Assembly: GCF_001598855.1 (NCBI RefSeq)
Contig: NZ_BCZS01000012.1
Span: forward strand, 1 to 64,000
Origin: Pluralibacter gergoviae ATCC 33028 = NBRC 105706
GTDB taxonomy: Bacteria; Pseudomonadota; Gammaproteobacteria; Enterobacterales; Enterobacteriaceae
Direction: 5' to 3'
DNA length: 64,000 nucleotides
The notes below the pieces were generated by a model, which was given only the letters and a program-made list of their open reading frames with translations, had not been told where the DNA came from and did no database searches. A program made the translations under genes and the position numbers. Of this stretch, positions 40,442 to 50,027 are shown piece after piece; position 1 is the stretch's first letter, and each line of letters begins with the position of its first letter.

Positions 40442-40468
40442 GCCCCTCTTTCCGTCAGGCAGAGGGGC
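40442..40468. terminator. Hairpin between convergent murP and yjcE
   Basis: Stem GCCCCTCT/AGAGGGGC (40442-40449 with 40461-40468) and an 11-nt loop between convergent genes. The U-tract is poor on both sides, so termination efficiency is uncertain. Confidence 0.5.
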
Positions 40469-40477
40469 ACCTGAAGG

Positions 40478-42124
40478 CTACTGATCCTCAATCAGCAGCG
40501 CTTCCAGCAAATCCAGATCGTGCAGCAGCTTCTGCATCGTTTCATTGCTGATTTGTCGCGTGGCGCGCAGGTGATACAGTTCGCCGCGCTCGGACCTCAG
40601 CGCCGCGAGGCGGAAGCGGCGCTCCAGGCTCTCTTCCAGCATCGACGTCTCCACGTCGTTGCGGCCATCGACGCGGCGGCGCAGGTTACCGATCACCCGC
40701 GAGCTGACTTCGGTCAGCAGCTGGTTATCGATGTTCTCTTTGGTATCTGCCGCCAGACGCTCCTCCATCTTCTGAATCGCCACAATCGCCACATCGGCGG
40801 TTGCCGCGCGCGCCAGCCGCTCCTCTTTACGCTGCTGCGAATGGTCGGCCACTTCAATGTGGCGCAGCAGCATCGGCAGGACGATAACGCCGACAACCAA
40901 CGACAGCAGGATGACGCCCCCGGCGAGGAAAACCAGCTCATAGCGGGCCGGGAAGACGTCACCGCTCGGCAGCAGCAGCGGAATGGAGAGCACACCGGCA
41001 AGAGTGATCGCCCCGCGCACGCCCGCAAAGGTGGAAATCAGCAGTTCCCGTGTGCTCCAGGAGCCGAACTCCATCGGCTTCTTCTTCAGAAAACGCATAC
41101 TGAGGCGCTTCATGGTCCACAGCCAGCCGAAGCGTACTATCATCAGGGCGAAGTAAATCAGGCCAATATCGACAAACAGCATCCAGGTTTCGACATTCGG
41201 GTCGGCCTCGGCCGCCACCAGCGAGGTCTCCAGAATGCCCGGCATCTGCAGGCCCAGCAGCAGGAACACCATACCGTTAAACACGAATTCCAGCATTGCC
41301 CAGGTGCTGTTGGCGCGCAGACGCATGGCCAGCGGCGCGGTGCGCATGACGCCGGAGCGGGTGATGGTCATCCCCGCCGCCACGGCGGCCAGGATGCCGG
41401 AGACCCCGAGGTGTTCGGCAATCAGGTAGGAGGCAAACGGCAGCAGGAACAGCAGGACAATCTGCGTCGCCGGCTCATCGCCGCCCCAGCGGCTGAGGAA
41501 GCGCAGCGAGCGGCCGTACAGCCAGCTGACAACAAAGCCCGCCAGAATACCGCCGATGGCAACCTTCAGAAACTCAAGGCTGGCGCCGCCGACGGTAAAG
41601 ATCATCGTGCCCATCGCCACCGCGACGGCAAACTTCAGCGATACCAGGCCGGAGGCGTCGTTCATTAGCGCCTCGCCCTGCAAAATGCCCATGATTTTCT
41701 TCGGTATCCGCCCTTCCCCGACGATGCCCGACAGGGCCACCGCATCGGTGGGCGACAGCACCGCCGCCAGCGCAAAAGCGGGCACCAGCGGTATGCCGGG
41801 CACGGTCCAGTAGATCAGGAAGCCGATACCCACCACCGTGACCAGCACCAGCGCCAGCGCGAGACCTAAAATCTCGCGCCCGTGCTCGATAAACTCGCGG
41901 GTAGGCGTTTTCCAGCCGTCGGCGAACAGCAGCGGCGGGATAAACAGCACCAGAAAGAGTTCCGGATCGAATTCAACGTGCAGGCCGAACGTTGGCCAGG
42001 CCAGCAGCGCGCCTATCAGGATCTGCATCAGCGGCAGCGGAACCTGGAAAGGCAATACGCGGGTAAGAACGCCGGAGAGAGAGACCACGAGGGTCATGAG
42101 CAGTATTGTAAAAAATATTTCCAT
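40478..42124 (-). CDS. yjcE: YjcE, CPA1-family Na+/H+ antiporter
   Basis: 548 aa, one less than E. coli YjcE. Twelve membrane segments (residues 1-410) include the transport motif FALAAVLSPTDAVALSGIVG, followed by a long charged cytoplasmic tail (about 410-548) with coiled-coil character. It belongs to the NhaP/CPA1 antiporters; physiological role in enterics is not defined. Confidence 0.93.
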   Translation of the reverse strand: MEIFFTILLMTLVVSLSGVLTRVLPFQVPLPLMQILIGALLAWPTFGLHVEFDPELFLVLFIPPLLFADGWKTPTREFIEHGREILGLALALVLVTVVGIGFLIYWTVPGIPLVPAFALAAVLSPTDAVALSGIVGEGRIPKKIMGILQGEALMNDASGLVSLKFAVAVAMGTMIFTVGGASLEFLKVAIGGILAGFVVSWLYGRSLRFLSRWGGDEPATQIVLLFLLPFASYLIAEHLGVSGILAAVAAGMTITRSGVMRTAPLAMRLRANSTWAMLEFVFNGMVFLLLGLQMPGILETSLVAAEADPNVETWMLFVDIGLIYFALMIVRFGWLWTMKRLSMRFLKKKPMEFGSWSTRELLISTFAGVRGAITLAGVLSIPLLLPSGDVFPARYELVFLAGGVILLSLVVGVIVLPMLLRHIEVADHSQQRKEERLARAATADVAIVAIQKMEERLAADTKENIDNQLLTEVSSRVIGNLRRRVDGRNDVETSMLEESLERRFRLAALRSERGELYHLRATRQISNETMQKLLHDLDLLEALLIEDQ

Positions 42125-42219
42125 GCTATCCCTGTTTGCGATGTTTTATCTGTGTTGCTGTTTGATAATACTCGCGCGCTCGTAACCAGGACGCAACAGG
42201 ATGTGCCTTAAAAAATAAA

Positions 42220-42244
42220 ACGGGCGGCCAGGCCGCCCGTTTGC
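42220..42244 (-). terminator. Terminator of ghxP
   Basis: GC-rich stem ACGGGCGGCC/GGCCGCCCGT ending at 42240; on the minus strand it is followed by TTTTATTTTTT, a clear intrinsic terminator just after the ghxP stop. Confidence 0.85.
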
Positions 42245-42259
42245 CGCCCGAAGGCCGGA

Positions 42260-43609
42260 TCAGATAGCCCAGCCGCCGGCGTAAAAAATAACCAGCGCCA
42301 GGGCAATCACTACCGTACCGATGTTCAGCTTGCGCCATTCGCCGGAAACAATGCGCCCGATGACCAGGGTGGCAAAGCCAATCATGATGCCGGTAACGAT
42401 GTTGCAGGTCAGAACGATAAACACCGCCGTAATCAGCCCCGACATTGCGTCAACGAAATCGCCGAAGTCGATTTTCGCCACGTTGCTCAGCATCAGCAGG
42501 CCGACGTACATCAGCGCCGGGGCAGTCGCATAGACCGGTACCAGATAGGAAAGCGGCGAGAGGAACAGGATCAGCAGAAACAGCACGCCAACGGTGATGG
42601 CCGTCAGACCGGTTTTACCGCCTGCCGCCGTGCCCGCCGCCGATTCGATATAGACCGCCGCCGGGGACGCCCCCACCAGGCTTGAGAAGACGCTGCTCAG
42701 GGAGTCGGTGGTCAGGGCTTTACCGCCGCTGATGATCTGCCCGTCTTTATCCAGCAGGTTCGCCTGCCCGGCCACCGCGCGGATGGTACCGGTAGCGTCA
42801 AACACGGCGGTCATCACCAGCGCCAGTACGCTCGGCAGCACAACCGGGTTAAGCGCGCCCGCGATGTCGAGGCTGCCGATCAGCGAATTGCCGTGCTCGT
42901 CGCTCAGGGATGGCATGGCGAAGATACCGGTAAAGTGTACGGCAGGATCGAAAATCAGCCCGACAATAGAAATACCGATGATGGTCAGCAGAATACCGCC
43001 CGGCACCTTCAGCTTTTCCAGTCCGATAATGAATGCCAGCCCCACCAGCGACATGATCACCGGGAAGCTGGCAAAGTGGCCCAGCGCCACCGGCAGCCCG
43101 TCGAGCGGGTTTTTGATCACCAGGCCGACGCCGTTGGCGGCGATCAGCAGCAGAAACAGACCGATACCGATGCCGGTCCCGTGCGCAACGCCCTGCGGCA
43201 GGTTGCGCAAAATCCAGCTGCGGATGCCGGTGGCGGAAATAATGGTGAACAGCACGCCCATCAGGAAGACTGCGCCGAGCGCCACCGGAATGCTGATGTG
43301 CTGCCCCAGCACGAGGCTAAAGGCGGTAAACGCGGTCAGCGAAATAGCGCAGCCGATGGCCATCGGCAGGTTCGCCCACAGGCCCATCACAATCGAGCCA
43401 ACGCCGGCTACCAGGCAAGTGGCGACAAATACGGCGGTCGGCGGGAAGCCGGCCTTGCCGAGCATACCCGGCACGACGATAACGGAGTAGACCATCGCCA
43501 GAAAGGTGGTTAACCCGGCAAGCACTTCCTGACGCACGCTGCTGCCGCGCGCTGAAATTTTAAATAAGGCGTCTAACGAACCGCCGCGAGGCGCTGAAGG
43601 CACTGACAT
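42260..43609 (-). CDS. ghxP: GhxP (YjcD), guanine/hypoxanthine permease
   Basis: 449 aa from the ATG at 43609 ([16 protein letters not shown]), the exact E. coli length; the open frame to 43666 adds 19 non-homologous residues. NCS2/AzgA-like nucleobase-cation symporter with fourteen predicted membrane spans. It imports guanine and hypoxanthine. Two PurR-like sequences lie upstream, in agreement with PurR control of yjcD in E. coli. Confidence 0.95.
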   Translation of the reverse strand: MSVPSAPRGGSLDALFKISARGSSVRQEVLAGLTTFLAMVYSVIVVPGMLGKAGFPPTAVFVATCLVAGVGSIVMGLWANLPMAIGCAISLTAFTAFSLVLGQHISIPVALGAVFLMGVLFTIISATGIRSWILRNLPQGVAHGTGIGIGLFLLLIAANGVGLVIKNPLDGLPVALGHFASFPVIMSLVGLAFIIGLEKLKVPGGILLTIIGISIVGLIFDPAVHFTGIFAMPSLSDEHGNSLIGSLDIAGALNPVVLPSVLALVMTAVFDATGTIRAVAGQANLLDKDGQIISGGKALTTDSLSSVFSSLVGASPAAVYIESAAGTAAGGKTGLTAITVGVLFLLILFLSPLSYLVPVYATAPALMYVGLLMLSNVAKIDFGDFVDAMSGLITAVFIVLTCNIVTGIMIGFATLVIGRIVSGEWRKLNIGTVVIALALVIFYAGGWAI

Positions 43610-43720
43610 AACAAACATCCCCAAAGAGTTTTTATCGTTGCTCCGCCCGCGTGGTGGACAATCCACTGCCAGCTAAACGTCATCTCCATGTGCTGCGTTG
43701 CGGCGAGGGGTGCCGCGAAA

Positions 43721-43736
43721 TAGCAAACGTTTAGCT
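43721..43736 (-). promoter_or_regulatory. PurR-like operator 1 of ghxP
   Basis: TAGCAAACGTTTAGCT contains the PurR core GCAAACGTTT and differs from the consensus ACGCAAACGTTTGCGT mainly at the outer bases. It is centred about 120 bp upstream of the start. Confidence 0.6.
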
Positions 43737-43818
43737 CCGCGCAGACAAAGCGGCGTTGAAGCGAGTCCGTGCCGGCGTTTATGCGTAAACGCCGGATACC
43801 CAAAGGTCACGGTAAAAA

Positions 43819-43834
43819 AGGCAAACGATTATCT
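43819..43834 (-). promoter_or_regulatory. PurR-like operator 2 of ghxP
   Basis: AGGCAAACGATTATCT keeps the strong half GCAAACG and the common variant ATT. It is weaker than site 1 and about 217 bp from the start codon. Confidence 0.4.
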
Positions 43835-43920
43835 GGCTTTTAGCAGGGGCTTTTCAACCGATGATTGCGCCCTTTCGCTAAAATTCACTTATGACAGAAG
43901 AGTATGAAACAGGCGGCAAA

Positions 43921-44314
43921 CTAAGTCGCAACATTCCGGGACAGCATCTTATCCACGGTGGCAATTGTCGATTCGCGATGCGCAATAATGATACGGATGA
44001 TGCGCAACTGGCGGATGGCCTGGTTTACGCAGCGCTCGCTGTCGGCGTCGAGCGCGCTGGTCGCCTCGGCCATAGTTTGCGGTGAGCGCGCGGGCGATAA
44101 ACAGGCGCTGCTTCTGCCCGCCGGGGAGTCCTCCGCCGAGTTCACCGATAAGCGTTTCATATCCCATCGGCATTTTCATCACCGCGTCATGGATGTAGCT
44201 GGCCTCCGCACACTCAATCAGCCAGGCGTCATCCACCTCATCCGGAATGAACTGACGCCTGACGGCGCGTTGGTTAAAGGCGACCTGCTCAGGCCGCCCG
44301 GCCGCTTCAGTCAA
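43921..44314 (-). pseudogene. Decayed C-terminus of a bacteriocin-type (CvaB-like) ABC exporter
   Basis: Two overlapping frames on the minus strand give the last part of an ATPase domain: first ASYIHDAVMKMPMGYETLIG and GGQKQRLFIARAL (a signature motif reading GGGLPGGQ), then after a frame change EATSALDADSERCVNQAIRQ and IIIAHRESTIATVD. Together they match the NBD of peptidase-linked colicin V/RTX exporters. A short deletion joins the signature motif almost directly to Walker B, and the N-terminal peptidase, membrane part and Walker A are missing. Confidence 0.75.
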
Positions 44315-44350
44315 TCACCGCGAGGAAAGCGCCCGTTCTCCGTGCCTTCA

Positions 44351-45016
44351 TCAGCCGGGAAAATCCAGCGGCCCACCCTGCGCGACGGCCTTCTGCCACG
44401 CCGGCAGCGACTCGACCGCCTGCTTCCAGCGCTCAAGCTGCGGCAACGCCCCCTGGCCGCCCCGCGCCAGCAGCGCAAAGGCCGGGTAGCTCATCTGAAT
44501 ATCAGCCATGCTCAGCTGCTCACCGGCGAACCAGCGGTGCCGGGCCAGATGCGCCTCAATAAACTGTGCGTGGGTGGCGAGCTGCTTGTTCAGCCACGCC
44601 TTCTGTATCCCCTGGCCGAGCATTTTGCCTACCGTACGCAGCCCCACCGGCACCGGACGTTTGCCGAGGCTGGCGAATACCAGCTTCATCAGCAGCAGCG
44701 GCATCAGCGAGCCCTCCGCGTAGTGCAGCCAGAAGCGGTACTGGATTTTATCCGCCGCTGCCTGCGGCTTCAGGCGGGCATCGGGATCGTAGTTCTCCTG
44801 CAGATATTCAAGGATGGCCCCGGACTCGGCGAGCACCTGCCCGTTATCTTCAAGCACCGGCGATTTGCCCAGCGGATGCACTTTTTTCAGCGCTTCGGGC
44901 GCCAGCATGGTGGGCTCGCGCTGATAGCGGACGATGTCATAAGGAAGGTGAAGCTCCTCCAGCGCCCACAGCACGCGCTGGGAGCGAGAAAGGTTAAGGT
45001 GGTGCAGCGTCAGCAT
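44351..45016 (-). CDS. Glutathione S-transferase family protein
   Basis: 221 aa from the ATG at 45016 (GGAG 6 nt upstream; the earlier TTG at 45031 is less likely). Thioredoxin-like N-domain (LTLHHLNLSRSQRVLWALEELHLPYDI, then PLGKSPVLEDNG and ESGAILEYL) and an all-helical C-domain. It begins 20 bp after the soxR stop on the same strand, so it may be co-transcribed with soxR and play a part in oxidative-stress defence. Substrate unknown. Confidence 0.9.
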   Translation of the reverse strand: MLTLHHLNLSRSQRVLWALEELHLPYDIVRYQREPTMLAPEALKKVHPLGKSPVLEDNGQVLAESGAILEYLQENYDPDARLKPQAAADKIQYRFWLHYAEGSLMPLLLMKLVFASLGKRPVPVGLRTVGKMLGQGIQKAWLNKQLATHAQFIEAHLARHRWFAGEQLSMADIQMSYPAFALLARGGQGALPQLERWKQAVESLPAWQKAVAQGGPLDFPG

Positions 45017-45036
45017 GACGTTCTCCGGCAAAATGG

Positions 45037-45504
45037 TTAGTTCGGGGTCTTCTGCCCCGGAAAGTGCGCCCCCGGCCCCTGCTCGCCCAGCATATCGCCG
45101 GGGTTGCGCAGCGGGCAGTCGCGGTGCGACAGGCAGCCGCAGCCGATGCAGCCGTCGAGCTGGTCACGCAGCGCCACCAGCGTATTGATACGTTCGTCCA
45201 GCTCCTCGCGCCACTGGGACGAGAGCTGCTTCCAGGCTTTGGGGCTGAGGTTGTGCCCTTCGGGCAGCACGCCCAGCGCCTCGCTGATAGTGGAAAGCGG
45301 AATACCGATGCGCTGGGCAATCTTAATAATAGCCACATAGCGCAGAACATCACGCCGGTAGCGCCGCTGGTTGCCGGCGTTGCGAGTGCTCTGTATCAGC
45401 CCCTTGCTCTCATAGAAGTGCAGTGCCGAGACGGCGACGCCGCTGCGCTTCGCTACTTCGCCCGGCGTCAGCAGCGTTTTTACACGAGAAGATTTCTTTT
45501 CCAT
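45037..45504 (-). CDS. soxR: SoxR, redox-sensing MerR-type activator
   Basis: 155 aa. Winged helix at the N-terminus ([21 protein letters not shown]), dimerisation helix, and the [2Fe-2S] cysteines C119, C122, C124 and C130 in [12 protein letters not shown], with E. coli numbering preserved. Oxidised SoxR activates soxS. It is divergent from soxS over an 84-bp spacer that carries the operator. Confidence 0.97.
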   Translation of the reverse strand: MEKKSSRVKTLLTPGEVAKRSGVAVSALHFYESKGLIQSTRNAGNQRRYRRDVLRYVAIIKIAQRIGIPLSTISEALGVLPEGHNLSPKAWKQLSSQWREELDERINTLVALRDQLDGCIGCGCLSHRDCPLRNPGDMLGEQGPGAHFPGQKTPN

Positions 45505-45511
45505 AAAGCGC

Positions 45512-45542
45512 TTTACCTCAAGTTAACTTGAGGAATTATACT
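45512..45542 (+). promoter_or_regulatory. soxS promoter with overlarge spacer and SoxR operator
   Basis: -35 TTTACC (45512-45517) and -10 TATACT (45537-45542) are 19 bp apart, the long spacer required by MerR-type activators. The perfect 18-bp palindrome CCTCAAGTTAACTTGAGG (45516-45533) lies between them. Confidence 0.9.
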
Positions 45543-45588
45543 CGCCCGCAGACAAAACGACGAATCAGAATTGTGAGAGAGGCCGCTT

Positions 45589-45918
45589 ATGTCCCATCAG
45601 CAAATTATTCAGACCCTGATTGAATGGATTGATGAACATATCGATCAACCCCTTAACATCGACGTTGTTGCCAGAAAGTCAGGCTATTCGAAGTGGTATC
45701 TGCAGCGGATGTTTCGCACGGTGACGCATCAGACGCTGGGCGAGTATATTCGCCAGCGGCGGCTGCTGCTGGCGGCGGAGGAACTGAGAAATACCCGGCG
45801 CCCTATCTTTGATATCGCGATGGACTTAGGCTACGTGTCGCAGCAGACCTTTTCCCGCGTTTTCCGCCGCGAGTTTGACCGCACGCCGAGCGATTACCGG
45901 CATCAGATCTCAGCCTGA
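45589..45918 (+). CDS. soxS: SoxS, AraC-type activator of the superoxide regulon
   Basis: 109 aa, two HTH motifs with no effector domain ([26 protein letters not shown] and [28 protein letters not shown]-like). Induced by SoxR it turns on sodA, zwf, micF and efflux genes. Its 3' end overlaps the end of pdeC by 16 bp in a tail-to-tail manner. Confidence 0.96.
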   Translation: MSHQQIIQTLIEWIDEHIDQPLNIDVVARKSGYSKWYLQRMFRTVTHQTLGEYIRQRRLLLAAEELRNTRRPIFDIAMDLGYVSQQTFSRVFRREFDRTPSDYRHQISA

Positions 45919-47522
45919 GCGGTGCCGGTGACGATCGGGGCCGCCGACTTCTGCTGCCACTCAATAAACGCCTGCGGCGGCATCGCTCTGGCAAAGTACC
46001 ATCCCTGACAGAAGTGCACGCCGCGCTTACAGAGCCATCTGACCTGCTCCTCTTTCTCAACGCCTTCGGCGATAATTTTTAAGCGCAGGCTCTGTGCCAT
46101 CTCAATGATGTGCTCGACGATAAGGTGGCTGCTGCTGCTGCCATCCATCAGGGAGTCCACGAAAGATTTATCAATTTTGAGGATATCCACGTTCAGCGAA
46201 TAGAGATTGTAGAGGTTGGAGTAGCCGGTGCCGAAATCATCAATCGCCACTTCATAACCTGCCGTGCGAAACGCCTGAATGATCGGCGCGGCTTTCGGGA
46301 CGTCAAGAAACGCCCGTTCTGTGACCTCTATTTTAATCTGCTGCGGGTCAATCCGGTATTGCCGCGTTTTCTCTTTAAGTACTGCCAGCAGCCGAGAAGA
46401 GAGGAAGTCAGAGGCAGCAAGGTTTATTGACACATAGACCCGGGGGTTTCGATGCAGAAATGTGCCTAAATCGCTGAACACGTCCTGAATGACATAGTCG
46501 GTTATCTGCGCAATGAGCCCTTCATTTTCGGCCAGCGGGATAAATTCAGTCGGGCTCATGATCGGCCCCTGCGCGCCGGGCCAGCGCAGCAATGCTTCTA
46601 CGCCGGCACATTGCCGGGTCTTAAGATCAATAATCGGCTGGTAGTGAAGCTCAAGCTGATGTCGGGTAATAGCCCGCTGTAGCTGGCGCTCAGGGGAGTC
46701 GAGCCGCTGACGAATACGCGACCATAGCCATAAAATAAGAATGCTGATAATCATACCCGGCGGCAGGGTCAGCGCCAGCTGGTGGCGGAGATTCTGGAAA
46801 TAGCGTTCGGAAGGCGATGACAGTATGACGGCAATCGGCCGCTGTGCGGAGCGCACTATGGTATAGAAACGGTCATTGTGGGTAAACGCTGTCTTGCTAT
46901 CGTGCACCAGCGATTGCAGCGTCGTCAGATCGGCGTTCTCGCTGGCGGAGAAAAATTCATCCGCTTTGGTATCGTACATGCCGAATACCAGCGTATTATC
47001 ATCGGTTTCCAATTGGCTGAATGAAAGCGGATCGAGGATGGCAACGTAGTGCCCCTTCTGCATATAGATCATCCGGTAGCCGGGATAGAGCGGGGTGTCG
47101 CGGTAATAGTAGATTGAGATATCCGGCGGGCGAAAGTAATCAGGCGAAGACATGATCCACGGCTGGCGACGTGTCTGGGTTGTGGAACACAAAAAGCGAT
47201 TGCCGTCTGCGTAAATCAAATCCTTCACATAAAGCCGACCATGAGCAATATCAAGCAACCGCTGCTGATGCTGTGATGTGCAGATTGCCCCACGGTAAGT
47301 TGAAGCATCCTGGAAGGCGAGCATTACCTGATTAATGACCCGTTCGGCTTTATTGATGATAAGCCGCCCCATTATCCGGTGCTGGCCGTGCGTGTCGGAT
47401 TCCGCCCTCTGTTGCGCCAGCCAAAAAGCAAGCAGAACCGGCAGGATCGCCACCAGTAAAATGCCGACGCTTCTCAGTGCCTTACGCTGCGCAATCACAG
47501 TCATGCTCCACAGTTTTCCCAT
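45903..47522 (-). CDS. pdeC: PdeC (YjcC), CSS-domain membrane c-di-GMP phosphodiesterase
   Basis: 539 aa. Two membrane helices flank a periplasmic CSS-type domain (about residues 45-240; cysteines in ICTSQHQQR and FLCSTTQ are the disulfide-forming pair) and a C-terminal EAL domain starts near 285 with [11 protein letters not shown] catalytic segments ([34 protein letters not shown]) look intact. Cysteine redox state controls activity and stability in E. coli. The start may be 47504 (MTVIAQRK) instead. Confidence 0.94.
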   Translation of the reverse strand: MGKLWSMTVIAQRKALRSVGILLVAILPVLLAFWLAQQRAESDTHGQHRIMGRLIINKAERVINQVMLAFQDASTYRGAICTSQHQQRLLDIAHGRLYVKDLIYADGNRFLCSTTQTRRQPWIMSSPDYFRPPDISIYYYRDTPLYPGYRMIYMQKGHYVAILDPLSFSQLETDDNTLVFGMYDTKADEFFSASENADLTTLQSLVHDSKTAFTHNDRFYTIVRSAQRPIAVILSSPSERYFQNLRHQLALTLPPGMIISILILWLWSRIRQRLDSPERQLQRAITRHQLELHYQPIIDLKTRQCAGVEALLRWPGAQGPIMSPTEFIPLAENEGLIAQITDYVIQDVFSDLGTFLHRNPRVYVSINLAASDFLSSRLLAVLKEKTRQYRIDPQQIKIEVTERAFLDVPKAAPIIQAFRTAGYEVAIDDFGTGYSNLYNLYSLNVDILKIDKSFVDSLMDGSSSSHLIVEHIIEMAQSLRLKIIAEGVEKEEQVRWLCKRGVHFCQGWYFARAMPPQAFIEWQQKSAAPIVTGTAQAEI

Positions 47523-48171
47523 CCTCTTTATGCGTCCTTATGCGTCTGAATCCTCCAGACACCTTCAGTAAACTGCATTAATCTTTAAACATTAGCAATA
47601 CTCTTTCAGAGTAACGGGCTGAATTTTTGTATTTTTTTAGCAACCGTTCAGTTCTGCCTATCATGAAACTTATTAATCACTCTTAATATTTTAATTAATA
47701 AGACTATCCGGGCGCTCAATAAATATTATTTACGCACTAATAATAAGCATAAAGCGTACAGGAGGAGTAACGCGAGGTGTAAAACAATGATGCCACAAAC
47801 CACCATATATATAATTATCTGAAATAACTTAATTTTATTGCTAAAAGGACCGCCCAGGCCGAGATAACTCTCGCCGTACTTCGGTTAACCCGGCACGGGC
47901 AGCCCTCGATAAATAAAAACTCAACGTATTGAATTCGCTATATAAAAAACAAAAAAACAGCTCAGATACTGAACAAAACTCACTCTGAAGATGTTAAAAA
48001 AACGCCGACGCCCGCTGGCGAACAAAACGACAAATGTGATATAGTTCACACTATTGAGTAAGGCCTGATTCGTGTTTACATTTGTACGTGACCGCCTGTT
48101 GATAGCCAGACCGCCTGCACCCTGAAGCATCGCCGCGCTATCTCTGGCTATGCAACTCTGAGGATTTCTGT
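47523..48171. other. 649-bp AT-rich intergenic region between pdeC and yjcB
   Basis: Contains no open frame with coding character; a 69-codon frame on the minus strand (47921-48130) looks random. The one clear element is a perfect CRP site at 48035-48050 ahead of yjcB. Confidence 0.7.
48035..48050 (+). promoter_or_regulatory. Perfect CRP site upstream of yjcB
   Basis: TGTGA-TATAGT-TCACA matches all ten conserved CRP bases. It lies 121 bp before the yjcB ATG and far from pdeC, so it most likely serves yjcB. Confidence 0.7.
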
Positions 48172-48453
48172 ATGGTTTCTGTGACTACCGGCGTAGCCCT
48201 CCTGCGCTGGCCATTAGTGAGCGCCGTGCTGATGTTTTTTGCCAGCACCCTGAATATTAAGCTGCGTAAATCTGACTATGCCGGACTGGCTATTATTACC
48301 AGCGTCGCCGGCATGGCCGCCGCCTGCTGGTTTGCGACCGGTCTACTGGGCATTACCCTCGTTGAAATAGCCGCCGTCTGGAATAACATCAAGGACGTGA
48401 TGGTGGAAGTGATGCAGCAGACCCCTCCCGAATGGCCGATGGTGGTGACCTGA
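48172..48453 (+). CDS. yjcB: YjcB, small inner-membrane protein
   Basis: 93 aa with two to three membrane helices; clearly homologous to E. coli YjcB (TTGVALLRWPL and the tail QTPPEWPMVVT). Function unknown. In E. coli ssb follows pdeC-yjcB; here the backbone ends a few dozen bases after the gene and the T6SS cargo region starts. Confidence 0.92.
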   Translation: MVSVTTGVALLRWPLVSAVLMFFASTLNIKLRKSDYAGLAIITSVAGMAAACWFATGLLGITLVEIAAVWNNIKDVMVEVMQQTPPEWPMVVT

Positions 48454-48462
48454 TAGTATCCG

Positions 48463-48492
48463 CGCGCCTGCCGGGGAGATCGGGCAGGCGCG
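48463..48492 (+). terminator. GC-rich hairpin after yjcB
   Basis: CGCGCCTGCC/GGCAGGCGCG stem starting 10 bp after the yjcB stop. The following sequence is only mildly T-rich, so it may be a weak terminator or mRNA end. Confidence 0.5.
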
Positions 48493-48667
48493 TGAAGATA
48501 TTATCCTGTTCGCCCCGTCCCTGAATAGAGGGATGAGCAGCCGCGCGATTCAGGACAATACATTCCCCGCAAATACTCGATGTAGACTGCACCGCCATCC
48601 AGTGATCCTACCCGCGATTAGTGGACACGCGACTAAGTGAGTAAACTCTCAGACAGAGGTGACTCAC

Positions 48668-48901
48668 ATGACCAAATCAGCAACCGTAACTAAGAAGCCA
48701 CGAAAACAGTATTCGCCTGAATACCGCAGCGAAGCCCTGAAGCTTGCTGAGCGAATCGGCGTGACCGCCGCTGCCCGCGAACTCTCCCTTTATGAGTCTC
48801 AGCTTTATGCCTGGCGCAACAAAATTCAGCAGCAGAGAACGTCCTCCAAACGGGAGAATGAGCTTGCTGCCGAAAATGCCCGCCTGAAGCGCCTGAAATG
48901 A
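48668..48901 (+). pseudogene. IS3-family orfA, internally deleted
   Basis: 77 codons with the helix-turn-helix of the IS3 OrfA type (YRSEALKLAERIGVTAAARELS, LYESQLYAWRNK). The normal coiled-coil end of about 22 residues between ARLKR and LK is missing, so the leucine-zipper part used for dimerisation is lost. AGAGGTG precedes the start. Confidence 0.8.
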
Positions 48902-49746
48902 AGTATGTCTTCATCGAAAAACATCGGGAAGAGTTCAGTATCAAAGCGAGTGTCGGGTGCTGCGCGTGGCCCGCAGTGGCTGGTATACATGGTGTCTTCG
49001 TCGCCATTAGCTTAATCGGCGGCAGCAGTTCCGTCTGGTCTGTGATGCTGATGTCCGGCAGGCTTTCAGGGATGCAAAACAGCGGTATGGTGCACCGCGA
49101 CTGGCGGATGAACTTCCGGAATACAACATAAAAACCATTGTCGCCAGCCTGCGTCGTCAGGGGCTCAGGGCAAAGGCAGCGCGGAAGTTCAGTCCGGTCA
49201 GCTACCGTGAACATGGTCTGCCGGTATCAGAGAACCTGTTGAAGCAGAATTTTTACGCCAGTGGACCGAACCAGAAATGGACAGGTGACATCACGTACTT
49301 ACGTACTGATGAGGGCTGGCTGTACCTGGCGGTGGTGATTGACCTGTGGTCCGGAGCAGGGCTGGTCAATGTCATCACGAATGACGGCACAGCTTGCCTG
49401 TGATGCGCTACAAATGGCGCAGTGGAGACGGAAACGCCCGGAAAATGTCATTGTTCAAACTGACCGTAGTGGGCAGTACTGTTCGGCGGATAATCAGTTC
49501 CTGCTCAGGCAGCACAACCTGCAGGGTAGCATGAGTGCTAAGGGTTGTTGCTACGATAATGCCTGTGTGGAAAGCTTCTTCCACTCGCTGAAAATGGAAT
49601 GTATCCACGGAGAACATTTTAGCCACCGGGAAATAATACGGAAGACGGTGTTTAATTATATCGAGTGTGATTATAATCGCTGGCGACGCCACAGTGCCTG
49701 TGGCGGCCTCAGCCCGGACCAATTCGAAAACCAGAACCTCGCTTAG
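48898..49746 (+). pseudogene. IS3-family orfB (DDE transposase), frameshifted
   Basis: Pieces of the IS3 OrfB appear in three frames: MKYVFIEKHREEFSIK at 48898; then, after a shift near 48945, RVLRVARSGWYTW and later [20 protein letters not shown] and [20 protein letters not shown]; then [10 protein letters not shown] and [13 protein letters not shown] up to 49746. All three DDE residues survive but are not in one frame. Confidence 0.85.
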
Positions 49747-49777
49747 AAGCGTGTCCACATTACGTGGGTAGGATCAT

Positions 49778-49916
49778 GTCTCGCGGTCCAGATACTGGTC
49801 CTGCATCCGCAGGTTCTGCGCGTAGCCGTCCAGCTTTACGCTGCTTTCACTCAGCAGCCTGCCCCAGGCACTGTTCTGCTCCTCCCAGCGTACCTGCCTC
49901 CGGCGTCGGTCAGCCG
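49778..49916 (-). repeat. 139-bp duplicate of the rhs core end
   Basis: The segment matches 50929-51068 inside rhs with only about six differences, including one single-base deletion. It encodes the same run (YAQNLRMQ-QYLDRET) just ahead of the toxin junction and has the same orientation. It is typical of the short core fragments that accompany displaced rhs tips. The IS ends one base before it. Confidence 0.85.
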
Positions 49917-50027
49917 ATCTGATGTGCTATCATGATAACTGTGCTAATAGTGAAACTAAAATATTTCCGGCTGGTGACGACACGTAGATCCCAGCTAATC
50001 AACATAAACTTTCGCTCGTTGATAACG

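Larger units (their letters stand above)
43610..43920. other. ghxP leader region, 311 bp
   Basis: Contains two PurR-like sites (annotated) and no open frame of note. Its distal end runs into the remnant of an ABC transporter gene. Confidence 0.65.
48603..49776 (+). mobile_element. Degenerate IS3-family insertion sequence
   Basis: Terminal inverted repeats of 28 bp match at about 23 positions: TGATCCTACCC-N7-GTGGACACGC at 48603 and its complement ending at 49776. Length 1174 bp. orfA has lost an internal segment and orfB has several frameshifts, so it cannot transpose by itself. The flanking triplets differ (CAG left, TGT right), so no target duplication is visible. Confidence 0.88.

Noticed and set aside
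43891-44085. 64-codon plus-strand frame upstream of ghxP
   Set aside because: It is antisense to the recognisable ABC-transporter remnant and has no own features.
47921-48130. 69-codon frame between pdeC and yjcB
   Set aside because: No homology, no start context, and it overlaps the CRP site serving yjcB.
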